A DNA stretch of 64,000 nt from Boesenbergia rotunda (taxonomy: Eukaryota; Streptophyta; Magnoliopsida; Zingiberales; Zingiberaceae). The stretch is from NCBI GenBank assembly GCA_024364735.1, contig JAGFNQ010005198.1, positions 362,802-426,801 of the forward strand, given 5' to 3'. A program made the position numbers and the translations under genes. This document shows positions 1 through 10,689 of this stretch, piece after piece. The notes beneath the pieces are model-generated. The model saw only the letters and a program-made list of their open reading frames with translations, had not been told where the DNA came from and ran no database searches. Numbering within the stretch: position 1 is the stretch's first letter; each line of letters opens with the position of its first letter.

Positions 1-104
1 TGTTATCAATAAACACCTATCAATATGCTAAATAAATAAATAAACAAATAAATTGGTATTTTAAATTCAATAACTAACCAAATGAACTTAGGGCATTCGC
101 AACG

Positions 105-385
105 GCTCGTTAATCGAGCGTTATAATGCTCGATTAACGAGCGTCGCGCATTAAAATCATTGTGGATGCCGCGTTAATGTGGGCCCACGATGAACGCGTT
201 CAGATGTTTGAACGCGTTCATCGCGCATGACCTGGCATCTTGATCGGTCACCAGACCAATCAGGCAGGTGCCAAACCAATCAGGATCCTGCCTGATTGGT
301 CTGGAGTATAGCTCCTGCCTGATTGGTCTGGTAACCGATCGGGCAGGAGCCTGATCGGTCACCAGACCGATCAGGATGCTGATCA
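105..385. repeat. Serial palindromes in the Harbinger 5' subterminal region
   Basis: Three kinds of inverted repeat follow each other. 105-119 and 128-142 are perfect 15-bp arms (GCTCGTTAATCGAGC and its complement) around an 8-nt loop. 189-202 and 209-222 are perfect 14-bp arms (GATGAACGCGTTCA) around a 6-nt loop. 236-385 holds several degenerate copies of a hairpin built on GATCGGTC/GACCGATC and CTGATTGG/CCAATCAG arms with CCAGA/TCTGG loops. Subterminal repeats of DNA transposons often bind transposase or its accessory protein; that role is inferred here. Confidence 0.85.
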
Positions 386-612
386 GATTGGTTTTAGAGA
401 CACAACGATCACCCGAACGTTCACCCAAACGGTCACAAATAAACGGTCATAAACAAACGGCTATTTTAATTAAAAAAATAAATTTTCATCTATAAATACT
501 CATCAACTCTCATTCCAATCTTCAAACACATCCCTTCCAATCACTCTCATTCCAATCTTCAAAACCTTCCTTCCTCCTCCTAAAAATCTCATTTCTAGTA
601 TTTTCTTCCGAA

Positions 613-1762
613 ATGGATGAAAATAATCGTGGTTTTTTTAGAAATTTTTTAGAAAATACTTCTTCCCAAAATTCCCAAACTCCACCAAATTATCCATATT
701 TTCCATACCCACCAAATTACCCACATAATCCATACCCACTAAATAATCCATATGGTTCATATCCACCTAATTATCCATATAATCCATATCCACAAAATTA
801 TCCATCCAATCCACCTACAACCGGCATGCCTTTTACATCTCCGACGGAAAGTGATCCATTTACTCCGACTTTTGTTCCAGAGACTCAAGTGTCCGACCGT
901 GAATCTCCAATCGAAGTTGTTAATTTAGAGAAGGCGGATGCTGGCGCTGCGAGCAGAAGAAAACGATCAACATGGAGTAAGTCTGAAGATGAAATTTTGG
1001 CGAGATCATTTGTCACTATCAGCGACGATCTAATCATCGGCAATGATCAGAAGATGGATGCTTTCTGGGGTCGTGTTGCTAGCTACTACAACGAGAATCG
1101 TCCTCAATGTACACCCAACAGAAATCCAAGTATAATACGATCGCACTGGCACAATACCATACAAAAAAGGTATATCACTTCAACGCAAATTACAATAGCA
1201 TTTATAGTGCATATCGTAGCGGTCACAGTGATGAGGATATATTGCGGTTTGCGTACGAAAAATATCGTGAAGAAAAAATAATGGCATTGCATTTAATCTT
1301 GAGCATGTGTGGAGGATAGTAAAAGACCGTCCAATGTTTACTCCACAATCTGTTGATCACATTGTTAGCACAAAGAAGGCAAGAACCTCGGAGTCGGGAG
1401 CAAGCAACACGTCATCTAGTCAAGATGCTAGTCTACATGTAGACCTAAATGAAGAAGAAGCTCGTCCAATTGGTCAGAAGGCAGCAAAAAGAAAAGGAAA
1501 TGCCAAAATGAAATCAGACATTGAAGGTATGACAACAAATTTGGGTAATATGTTTGCAAAATTTTCAGAGTATACAAGCATCAAAAAGACTGAAGTTGGA
1601 ATGAAACAAAAACAACTCGAAATTGAAGAGATGAAAGCAAAGGCTGCCTTAGCTAAAGTTCAATTGAAGGAATATGCAATCCTTTCGAAAGACACCTCAC
1701 AAATGACACAAGAGCAATTTATCATTCATCAACATTTATGTCAAGAGATTAGGAAGAGATGA
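613..1762 (+). pseudogene. Harbinger ORF1-type MYB/SANT-like protein, frameshifted
   Basis: Starts at the ATG at 613 with a Pro/Tyr/Asn-rich N-terminus made of repeated NYPYNPYP-like units, then a SANT/MYB-like domain (KRSTWSKSEDEILARSF onward), and ends with a Lys/Glu-rich helical tail (IKKTEVGMKQKQLEIEEMK). In PIF/Harbinger elements this protein partners the transposase and takes it to DNA. Plant databases often mislabel such proteins as glutathione S-transferase T3-like. The reading passes through all three frames. The first break sits at the A6 run 1163-1168 (one base short); the second at a 5-bp tandem duplication GCATT (1284-1288 and 1289-1293). After the second break the frame runs to the stop at 1760-1762. 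The original product would have been about 380 residues. Confidence 0.85.
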
Positions 1763-1919
1763 AATCTGTAATTTTCATTTGTTGTTATTTAATTATTGTA
1801 CTTTTCAATTAATGTAATTTTTGAACATTGTCCTTTTAAATTAATGTAATTTTCTATTATTTTACTTTCTTAACTTGATTTATAATTTCTGGTTAATTAA
1901 TATAACTGTTGCAAACTAG

Positions 1920-2093
1920 CCATTGGAACATAGCTGTAATAATATGGCAGTTGGAATATAGCTGTTGTAATATGACAGTTGGAATATATCTGTTGTAATA
2001 TGACAGTTGGAATATAGCCGTTGTAATATAGCCGTTGTAACATGGCAGTTGGAATATGACCGTTGTAATATGGCTGTTAGAATATAGCCGTTG
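1920..2093. repeat. Degenerate tandem repeat between the two Harbinger genes
   Basis: Alternating short units GTTGTAATATRGC and AGTTGGAATATRGC recur about eleven times, with an approximate dimer period of 30 bp. The array lies between the stop of the MYB-like gene and the leader of the transposase gene, so it may be 3' UTR or promoter spacer. No coding sense is seen. Confidence 0.75.
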
Positions 2094-2201
2094 ACAAGAA
2101 CAAATAAATAGACACCTTGTGCTCTACAATTTTTCATTCTCCAAGTAGCTGACGAATTCGTCTTCATTCTTCATTCTTCATTCTTCATTCTTCCTCCAAT
2201 T

Positions 2202-3509
2202 ATGTCTCAATCTTCAAGTAACACCACGTCCGACTCGACAAGTGAAAATGAAGTCCAAGTTGAAGATGTTGATGAAGGTTATGATCCAGGGAATGAGCTA
2301 ATGTCATTGATACTTCAACAAAGCCGAGAAATAGTTGAAGCACATCAAAGTAATAACGAGATGCGGCGAAAAAGAAGGTTTATTCAAAGAAATCGTGAAG
2401 CCGGGCATGTGAGACTCTTCAATGATTATTTCTCCACAAATCCAGTGTATCCAGATCAAATATTTCGAAAACGATTTCGCATGCGAAGAGATTTATTTTG
2501 TCGCATAGTGAATGCACTTGAGAGTCGTTCATCATTTTTTCAGCAAAGGGATGATGCTGCGAGTAGACAAGGCTTGACACCACTACAAAAATGCACAGCT
2601 GCGATTCGTCAATTAGCTTATGGAGTCCCAGCCGACCATCTTGACGAGTATCTACGCATGGGTGAATCAACCGCCATTCAATGTCTTTTCAAATTTTGCG
2701 TTTATGTGGTTGAACTATTTGGAGATCAATACTTGAGAAGACCAAATGCTGATGATGTTCAACGTCTTCTTCAATTGCATGATGAGAGGCACAGCTTCCC
2801 CGGAATGTTAGGCAGCCTTGATTGCATGCATTGGGAATGGAAAAATTGTCCAGTTGCTTGGAAAGGACAATTTACAAGAGGGCATGGATCACCAACAATC
2901 GTGCTTGAAGCGGTCGCGTCTCAAGATTTGTGGATATGACATGCATTCTTTGGTATCGCAGGTTCACGTAATGATCTTAATGTGTTATATGAATCTCCCA
3001 TATTCAATAACGTCTTGCAAGGAAATGCCCCAGAGATTAATTTCACCTTCAACGACACTCAATACAAGAAGGGGTATTATCTAACAGATGGAATATATCC
3101 GGAATGGGCTACTTTCGTGAAGGCTTTTCCTTGTCCGGAAGATCCCAAGAGGAGATTGTTTAAGGAAAGACAAGAGGCTGCAAGGAAAGATGTTGAACGA
3201 GCATTTGGGGTGCTTCAAGCTCGAAGGGCAATTGTCAGAGGTCCAACTCGTTATTGGTATAGAAAAAAGTTAAAACATATTATGTTAGCGTGCATTATTT
3301 TACACAACATGATTGTAGAAGATGAGGGGGATCACGTGACAAATTGGTACAACGATGAAGGTGACGAACCAGCACAACCTGTCCAAGGCTCAAACCGAGG
3401 ATTTCATGATTATCTCCAGATAAATTCTCAACTACGTGACAGTCATGTGCATCACCAACTTCGTGCCGACTTAGTTGAACATATTTGGTCACAATATAAC
3501 AACCCCTGA
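2202..3509 (+). pseudogene. Harbinger DDE transposase with one in-frame stop
   Basis: A single frame runs from ATG 2202 to TGA 3507-3509 (435 codons) except for a TGA at 2937-2939. Family members have Trp at this place (the DLWIWHAFFG segment), so this is a one-base TGG to TGA change. Visible family features are the helix-turn-helix region around FRMRRDLFCRIVNAL, first catalytic Asp in GSLDCMHWEWKNCP, second in the GSRNDLNVL segment, and Glu in KDVERAFGVLQARRAI, followed by HIMLACIILHNMIVEDE. This is the HARBI1/ALP1-like DDE_Tnp_4 family, which cuts and pastes the element. Host genes of the ALP1 type are an alternative, but the TIRs and partner ORF argue for a transposon gene. Confidence 0.92.
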
Positions 3510-3945
3510 ATTTGTATTTTATTATTTCACTTTATGTTAATTTATATGTTATCTTTTAATTATATGCAAGTGTATTTTTTTTAATATTGTTCTCTATTAT
3601 TTCAAATTTTTAATAATAATTTAAATTTTAAATAATGATAAAAATATTTAAAAATATTATTATTATTTATTTAAAATAATAATAATTTAAATTAGTAAAT
3701 AAAATTGAAAATAAAAAATACGTAGATAAGAGAATAAATATGTGAAAGAATATGTATGTGAGAGAATGTATATGTGAGATAATGTGTATGTGGCATGTGG
3801 GTCCCACAAATAATGGGGGTTGAATGTTAAACGGTTGTGAGAGAATGAAGATGTTAATGTGTATGTGGCATGTGGGTCCCATGCTTTTTGATGAGGTGGT
3901 AGGTGTTATAACGTTAATGGTGTTAAACCAATGGGGATACCCTTA

Positions 3946-4620
3946 AAATATAAAAATTTTAAATAATCAAATAATCTTAAATTAAAAGCTCAATAACATA
4001 TAAACGAATTAAGCTCAAGCTTTTATTGAATCAAACTCAAGCTCATAAGAAAAATCAAGTCAAGCTTGAATAGTCATTTCAACCGTTAGCTTGATTCATT
4101 TTAGGCTCAATTTGACTTAGTTTATCTACTTTATCAAATAAACTTGAATGTCCAAAGCTTGATTCGTTTATAATTATAAGTATAAAGTCATTAATTTGGA
4201 TTGGGTTGGTTAGATTGACCCACCGTGTTAAATAATTTAAGTGGATTTACTTAAAATATTATTAACTCATTTAAAAGGGGGCTTTAAAAGGCCGGTTCAC
4301 GTAAGTTATGGGTCCAGACGAGTTGACCCATAGCGGGCTCGGGTTAAGAAGAATTTTTTTCTTCCAAAATACAAAATTAAAGTGAGGAACTCATAGGCTG
4401 ACCTACTTAATTCACAACTCAAACTTGGAAAGTTTAATATTTTTTTATATTTTTTTTTTGGACTCATAGATTTGCTTAACCTATAATCCACTTTAAGTTG
4501 AACTAGATTGTAGATTTCCCAATCGGTTAAGAAGATGGATTAGCCCACTCCGCTCTCCGCCCATACTGGATGATAGATATTTTTAACAGGTGAACCCACT
4601 CTAACATGATCGGTCAATCT
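3946..4620. other. AT-rich intergenic stretch, no gene seen
   Basis: AT-rich sequence with degenerate TCAAGCTT/AAGCTTGA words around 4010-4160. No ORF of recognisable family, RNA gene or clean repeat boundary is visible. Confidence 0.6.
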
Positions 4621-4624
4621 AACC

Positions 4625-4790
4625 GCTCTAGTTGAGTCTAACCATTTTAGAGAAATATAATATTATTTTCTTAGTTATCTTTCATTTGTATATGACATTC
4701 TCAACTAGAACAGTTGAGAATGTCATATACAAATGAAAGGTAATTGAGAAAATAACATTTTATTTCTATTAAATGATAAAATCTATTATT
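4625..4790. repeat. Foldback (MITE-like) with a perfect 28-bp core hairpin
   Basis: 4679-4706 and 4712-4739 are exact inverted copies (arm begins CTTTCATTTGTATATGAC) separated by the 5-nt loop AGAAC. Pairing continues outward with mismatches through TTATTTTCTTAGTTAT against GTAATTGAGAAAATAA to at least 4630 and 4785, giving arms of roughly 75-80 bp. No clear target duplication was found. A foldback MITE is most likely; such a stem could also be processed as a small-RNA precursor. Confidence 0.8.
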
Positions 4791-5260
4791 TTAGTAGTTC
4801 TTATGACTATCTCATATTATTGGAAGGGAGTAAATTTGAAAACTGAAGTTAGTCATCATATGATAGGACAATTTCTCTACTTGTCGAGGTTCAATCCTTA
4901 CTCAATTATGTAAATCATATATATAATAACCAACTCGATTATACCTTAACACGAGAAAATAATATTATACTGTGAATGGTCATAGCCCCACAGCCAAAGT
5001 TAAAGAAATACTAGGTGCATTAATGTCCTTAAATTTTTAATTGTTCAATTCTCAAGACATTCTTGTTAGTAGAAGTCCGTATTCTTCTATTCTCAACATA
5101 TTTCTCACTAATCTAATAAAAAACTGAGGATGTCACCATAAGAGATAATATCTAAACTACACCACATATTGAGCATGCTACATAGCAACATATTAGCAGT
5201 GATCTAACTATCCGTCAATCGAATGCATTCCTTCCAATAAGCTTAAAGAAAATAAATCTA
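4791..5260. other. AT-rich intergenic stretch, no gene seen
   Basis: No supported coding region, RNA gene or repeat structure is seen here. Confidence 0.5.
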
Positions 5261-5640
5261 TTAATATCTATAAAATACAGTTTTGTATGTAGAGATGGCA
5301 TTCACAGGGAGCTTAGGATTTCCACCTAAACTGAATATAAATTTTCTAAATAATTTTTTTAAATTAATAATTAATAAATTTTAGACATGTCCCTTTTTTT
5401 AAACAGAATATAAATTTTCTAAATATTAATATCTATAAAATACAGTTTTGCATGCAGAGATGACGTTCATAGGGAGCTTAGGATTCCCGCCTAAACTGAA
5501 TATAAATTTTTTAAATAAAAAAAATTTAATTAATAATTAATAAAATTTAGACCTGCCCCTTTTTTTAAACCGAATATAAATTTTTTAAATAAAATTTTTT
5601 AATTAATAATTAATAAATTTTAGAACTGCCCCTTTTTTAA
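5261..5640. repeat. 165-bp tandem duplication plus a partial third unit
   Basis: The unit starts TTAATATCTATAAAATACAG at 5261 and recurs at 5426 (TAATATCTATAAAATACAG), with the inner words GGGAGCTTAGGATT and CCGCCTAAACTGAATATAAA shared. A third, 5'-truncated unit covers 5566-5640. It lies directly upstream of the U2 promoter and could belong to the same mobile unit, for instance the Helitron ending at 6249. Confidence 0.75.
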
Positions 5641-5642
5641 TA

Positions 5643-5694
5643 GTCCAACATTTGACGTTACCAAGGCGAATTACACACAGAGTAATTATAAAAA
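5643..5694 (+). promoter_or_regulatory. Plant snRNA promoter: USE-like and TATA elements
   Basis: GTCCAACATTT at 5643-5653 matches 8 of 11 positions of the plant upstream sequence element RTCCCACATCG, and TATAAAAA lies at 5687-5694. Relative to the U2 start at 5720 they sit near -77 and -33. The USE-to-TATA spacing of about three helical turns is that of Pol II-transcribed plant snRNA genes. The USE has three mismatches, so activity is uncertain. Confidence 0.7.
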
Positions 5695-5719
5695 TGGGCA
5701 GAGAACGATAAAACAACTT

Positions 5720-5916
5720 ATACCTTTCTCGACCTTTTGGCTAAGATCAAGTGTAGTATCTGTTCTTATCAGTTTAATATATCTGATATGTTGGTCATTG
5801 GTCCACTTTGATATTAAATTAATTTTTATATGGGGGATGTCCCATCACAGTAATTTGCTACTAGGGTTTTCATGTGTCGCATGTGTGTTGCACTATAGTA
5901 CAGGTCTGACACACCC
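5720..5916 (+). ncRNA. U2: U2 spliceosomal snRNA gene (diverged copy)
   Basis: The sequence begins ATACCTTTCTCGACC and has the U2 hallmarks: the TTTTGGCTAAGATCAAG helix region, the branch-point pairing segment GTGTAGTATCTGTTC unchanged, TTATCAGTTTAATAT of stem II, an Sm-like site AATTTTTAT near 5820-5828, and a 3' end GTCTGACACACCC. U2 pairs with the intron branch point in the spliceosome. Differences from the plant consensus as I know it: G to A in the first loop (CTCGACC for CTCGGCC), an extra AT in stem II (AATATATCTGAT), and many changes in stems III and IV. A 3'-box-like CATAGTAAAC lies about 14 bp downstream. The promoter suggests it arose as a real gene, while the divergence suggests a variant or a decaying copy. 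Confidence 0.85.
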
Positions 5917-6221
5917 TTATCCAAGCATAGTAAACTTTAGATCGCATCCATATTCACCACCTTTATAAAACTTATCATTACCATAAATATCTTATATTAT
6001 AAAAAATAATACTATATCTTATATTGACATAAAAAGATATAAGATTCATTCTCTTCATAAAAAAGAGGAGGTAGAACCAATAAATCCATGATGAAATAAA
6101 ATTACTTTTCATTTTAATTTTTTATTTAATAATAAAAATTGACATATAAATTTTTTATTTAATAATAAAAATTGACATATATATATTATCACTAAACATG
6201 TTATTTGAATTGTGTAAAATT

Positions 6222-6249
6222 CTCGTGCATAGCACGGGTATTATACTAG
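6222..6249 (+). mobile_element. Helitron 3' terminus
   Basis: A 7-bp stem (CTCGTGC at 6222-6228, GCACGGG at 6232-6238, loop ATA, one G-T pair) is followed 11 nt later by CTAG at 6246-6249 and then T. This is the standard plant Helitron end: subterminal hairpin, CTRR, insertion before T. The 5' end (TC after A) is not identified; the 5252 region (AATCTATTAATATC) is a weak candidate, which would place the U2 copy inside the Helitron. Confidence 0.65.
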
Positions 6250-6619
6250 TTCTATATATAAATCAGAAAATTGAACAGAGAATCATATAGCAGAGTATTT
6301 ATTTTTAATTTTACAAGAAATCGACTCTTACTCTATTTTATAATTTTATCATGTGATAACCAACTTAACCAAATCCAAAATAATCAAAATATATTATAGA
6401 AAAATCTGAAAAACTATTCGTTAGAGGTGCAATGTATCAATTTAAATGCCACCAATAAATAATGACGATAAATATAATAATTCAAAACAATCATCCAAAA
6501 ATAATTTTAATTATTACAATGTCATTTATAATCATTAATGACAATTCTAGTAACCAAACTATGTATATGGTTAAATTTGTCAAGATATTAGATCAAATTA
6601 TTATAAATATGATAGTAAT
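6250..6619. other. AT-rich stretch, nothing recognised
   Basis: AT-rich sequence rich in ATAAT words. No family or structure is recognised. Confidence 0.5.
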
Positions 6620-7180
6620 TGATCCTTTCGCGAAGCGAGGTGGACTCTCAAGAGCACACGCGGTCCTCCTGAAGATCAAGAACTACTGGGGCCGGCTGCG
6701 ATCTGCAAGGACAATGACCGTTAGAATCCGCCGGAAAAAGTCCCCGGCAAGGCACTCCGACGGTCAAGTCAACCCCCGGTGGTGGAAGAGCAAGAAAGAA
6801 AGCAATAGAACAGTAGCAAAATACTATTGCGCATACCTGGGGGATGCGGAGTGGAGAGGCTTATATAGCCAGGGAAGCTGACAGTTTTTGCCCCTTCTGC
6901 CACCCGTTTGTCGTATATGAGGACAGGGTAAGGCGTAACCAAGGTGGCAGGGTATCGTGTCGTATACCGGAATAAGGAAAAGGGCGCTGTCAACTTAAGG
7001 CGAGCACCGCCAGGCGCCGCTCGGCCTGACACGGGCGTATGTGGTCACGGTACGGGGGGTCAGGGAATGACAGGGAGATCATGGCGTCAACGAGATACTC
7101 ATGATTCGGGCCAGAATAGTACCAGACCTGCGCCGACCCCGTACTTCTTCTGCTAGTTCTGTGTCAGGGAGTGGTTGTTC
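6620..7180 (-). mobile_element. LTR fragment of a Ty3-gypsy (Tat-like) element
   Basis: An abrupt change to GC-rich sequence begins at TGATCCTTTCGCG (6620). On the minus strand it shows a TATATAAGCC promoter box near 6862-6870, a leader with the CCGGCGGATTC and GTTGACTTGACCGTCGG words that recur in Tat-lineage LTRs, and an end ...GGATCA. The far edge is unclear (somewhere after 7150). No polyprotein lies next to it, so this is a solo or truncated LTR. Confidence 0.5.
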
Positions 7181-7763
7181 TGATAAGTCACGACAAGAAC
7201 CTTAAACGACTTGGCTTCCCGAGTCGAGGAGGGCTTCCCGAGTCGTGGTGAGTGATGGACCCAAACTAGGTGTCACGAAAGTGGGTCTCAAATTTAGATA
7301 TTTATAAGCTGGAAACCCTTTTTGCAATCAAAGAATAAAAGCGTAGTAAAGGGGCCACAGGTCGTATTTTTCCTAGGGCTAGTTGAGAGTGTTTGATTCG
7401 AGCTCGAGTTTAGGTGTCGTTGATATTCTTGGGTTTCAAATAAGATTAGGTTTTGGTTGCAATCAGAAATTATAATGCACTAAAAATCAAACTTAACTTG
7501 ATGTCAATTAATGCCAAAACTTCTCTTGATACAAGAAAGCAGCAGCTAAAACTAGTATGCAAAATAAAGCTTAAAATTAAAGAAATGAGCTGGCTGTGAA
7601 GCAAACTGAATTTGAACGTAATAGCTCGCTAAAAGGGTTGTTCGACTACATAAATTAAAGCTCCAAACCATAAATCATTGGCTTAATCTTCACTTAAAAC
7701 AAATTCCAGAGATGGTGCCCATTTGATATGCAAGGGATCAACTTTTGTGCCAAAAGCTTAACT
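7181..7763. other. Unassigned repeat-like sequence, no gene
   Basis: A short direct repeat (CTTCCCGAGTCG, about 7216 and 7235) is followed by A-rich sequence that resembles 8560-9600. The CACTA end at 7764 may have inserted into that A-rich unit. Confidence 0.4.
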
Positions 7764-8345
7764 CACTAGTAGAATTTTCTTAATTTACTTCGTATATTCA
7801 CCGAAGTCATAGATAGATAATTACCGAAGTAGACGCACGTGAAGTAAAAAGGGATTATTTTACTTCGTCATATCACGGAAGTAATATCCATGAAAATAGC
7901 GAAGTCTTTTACTGGTTTAAAGAGACAACCCGGTTCAGATTTGGACCGATTATGAAGTAAAAAACTTGTCTTTTACTTCGTTGGTTTTGTAAAGTGCTGA
8001 AGTAATCGATGAAATATAACTTTACAATTTAAATTAATTGTCGAAGTAAAAAAATATATGTTGCTTTAATAGTTTTGTAATGCGACAAAGTAATAAATGA
8101 TATATAACTTCACAGTTTACATTAATTGTCGAAACAAATATATTTTATAACTTCGCCAGTATTTATATTTATCGAAGTATGTATTATATTTATCGAAGCA
8201 TGTAGTATTATGTTACTTCATAGTATACATTTATTGACACAGTAATCAATTTAAAAGACTTTATTGTTTTGTATTATACAGAAGTAATAGATTTGAAATG
8301 ACTTCACAATTATTAAATTATGATAAAGTAAATATTTTTTTTAAC
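7764..8345 (+). mobile_element. CACTA transposon end with subterminal repeats
   Basis: CACTAGTAGAA at 7764 is the classic terminal repeat of cereal-type CACTA elements, followed by more than a dozen copies in both orientations of the subterminal motif TTACTTCG/CGAAGTAA, the type of array bound by TNPA-like proteins. ACT at 7761-7763 would be the 3-bp target site. No matching second end (TTCTACTAGTG) or transposase was found nearby, so the copy is truncated or deleted. Confidence 0.6.
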
Positions 8346-10689
8346 TTCACAAATCCACAAGTATATATAACCAAAATATATATCCACAAGTATATCAAAA
8401 ATCCATAATGAAAGAACAAAATATATATCCTAAGTACACCACCAATTTAAACCCCTACATATGAGTAGACGAATTCACTCCATTCACTTATGACATCATC
8501 GTATTCGGAGTACTAAATTCAGTTCTATAAATTGATGGGTAGCAATTTATGTGCAGCAATTGGATAGAAGCAAACAAATAGAATGCAAACTTCACAAGCA
8601 ACCGAAAGCGCAGAGATTATAATTGGCACGCAAGAAAGGACTGATGCGCAAATTGAAACCCAATTTCAGAACTTAATATCAAGTGCTTTGGAATGAAACA
8701 AACTGCAAGTGAAATCAGAGGTTAACACTAAGCTCACTTGATATCATTTCAGAGAGAATCACTAAGGATTGCCGAACTGACTCAATGGCAGGTATATGAC
8801 TCGAATTTCAGAAATGAAATTGCAGAATTCAGAGCATTAAAGCAGAAATCAGCAACAAATCAGATGCACATACAAACAATCAACAAGCTAGCTGAAAGTA
8901 ATTGCTCAAACTAGCTTTCGGATGGGATTTAGAAGAGCTAACGTTTCATTGATGCAGCTTTAGAAATCATAAACTAAACATTTCGAAAATTAAAACTGAA
9001 ACTGTCTAAAGCAGAAATGAATTCAGGATTCCAGAAATCAAAAGCAGGGATGAGACAGCAATTCAAATGCAGAATTTAATAGAGTAACTGAGTTCGAATG
9101 CATTAATCTGAGTTCAGAGAAACAAGCTGAATTCAACTAATGTTATTTGACATCAATGCAGGAAGGAAAAACTGAAACATGGCTGAACTAAAGTTGAGAC
9201 GCAAGCTGAATTGCAGAAATACTAAGCTGAACATAAGAAAATTCAGAAATGAAACTAAATATGAAACAAACTTGGATCAACTAAATTCACACACTAAATG
9301 TGATCTCTAATTGCAGGAATTGGACTAAACACGACTCGAATTAGAAATAGCTGAAGAATTCAGAAACTAAAACTGAAATTGCAGAAAAAAGGGCTGATAC
9401 GCAACAATGAAATGGCACGCAAGCAGGAAAACAAAAGTGAACTGAAACTGAATTCGATCAGTCCCTAAACAAGCTTCCTAACTACTTAACTTGCTGAATT
9501 GAAACTTAATTAAGCAAAAACAATTAAGAACGGAAATTACAGTAGCTGAAACAGAAATTCAGAAACAGAACAGCTTTAGAAATGAAATTACAGATAGAAA
9601 TTTGCAATACAATAAGAAAACTAAACCCCAATCACTCCCTCAGCTCAAGTACTCCTTGTTCGTCACACAAGGGTGAGCCTCGAACCCCTAAGCTCAGCAA
9701 ATCAATGGAAAAACTCAATCTGCGATCCATTCCAACTCAGCTTGCTCCAATCTGAAATTTCCATTCGAATTCCTTCAATTCAGCTGTGTCCGATTGCGCT
9801 GTAGCTTGTGGATGATCCAAACACTCCAGGGAACCCCTCTGAACTGCTTGGGTGGATGGAAATAGAGCACAACCGATCCAAAGGAAGCAAACGACAGAGC
9901 TGAGGAAACCCTCACTCAGCTCTGTTTCTTGGGCAAATTGACGCTAGAAACTTCACGGATGAACTTCCCAATAACCTTGCACTCGATCTAATAGAAGAAT
10001 TGAGGTGGTCGCGCCCTCGGATTGAAGAAAATTGAAGCAAAAATGAAGAACTACGAAGGAAACGAAGCTTGCGGCGAAGATGCGACAAGGAGAAGCTGTG
10101 GCAAATTTTTGATTAAGTAGTTAGCAATGGACGACCCAGATTGATTAGAGGAAATCCAACGGCTGATCTTGCTCTGATTTAATCCAAACTTTGATGATGT
10201 TGATCAGGGGTCATGATCTGCCTCGTGGTAGCTCAGATCCTCCAGATTTGCAACGGACGGTCCAGATCAACCTAATCTTTGAATGGACGATCTAGAGCCC
10301 TCCGAGCTTGAATGAGCTCTGATTGGGATGAAACTTTCAGATCTTGATCAGAGTTCTTGATTAGCCCTAACCCTAGCTCGGATTGCCTCAGATGGTCCCA
10401 GATGGCTCAAATCTAGCCGCTTTTGAATCGGACGACCCAGATTAATCCGAAGCTTGATAACTCGATCCGGGTCCACTTCCGACTCAAATTTGACCCAGAT
10501 GCCCTAGGTCCATGATCATTTCATGCCTACAAAAATAAATCAAAAATTTAGTGGCAAAATAATTCAAAAATGTAAAGATTTGCAATTAAGTCCAAAATAA
10601 AGATAAGTCCTAGAACCTAGGGTAAATTCACAATTAAGCAAGTAAAATATGTGTCAAACTTGGATTTTAGCAACTAAAATAATCAATAG
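8346..10689. other. Degenerate A-rich repeat region, no gene seen
   Basis: 8560-9610 is low-complexity sequence made of shuffled words such as GAAATTGCAGAA, CTGAATTCAG and AACTGAAA without an exact period. 9610-10510 is mixed sequence repeating CAGATCC/GGACGATCCAGATT words. No ORF of substance or known domain is present. It may be the non-coding interior of a retroelement, but no LTR edges were found. Confidence 0.5.

Larger units (their letters stand above)
91..3942 (+). mobile_element. PIF/Harbinger DNA transposon, nearly full length
   Basis: The element is bounded by imperfect terminal inverted repeats (GGGCATTCGCAACGG on the left; GGGTATCCCCATTGG reading inward from the right, 10 of 15 positions equal) and flanked by the 3-bp duplication TTA at 88-90 and 3943-3945, the target preference of PIF/Harbinger elements. 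It holds the two genes expected of the superfamily in the same orientation: a MYB/SANT-like DNA-binding protein (613-1762) and a DDE transposase (2202-3509). Both are broken, so the copy cannot encode its own transposition. The last 430 bp are AT-rich and carry a 23-bp direct repeat (about 3786 and 3857). The first 300 bp are a run of palindromes, described separately. Confidence 0.9.
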
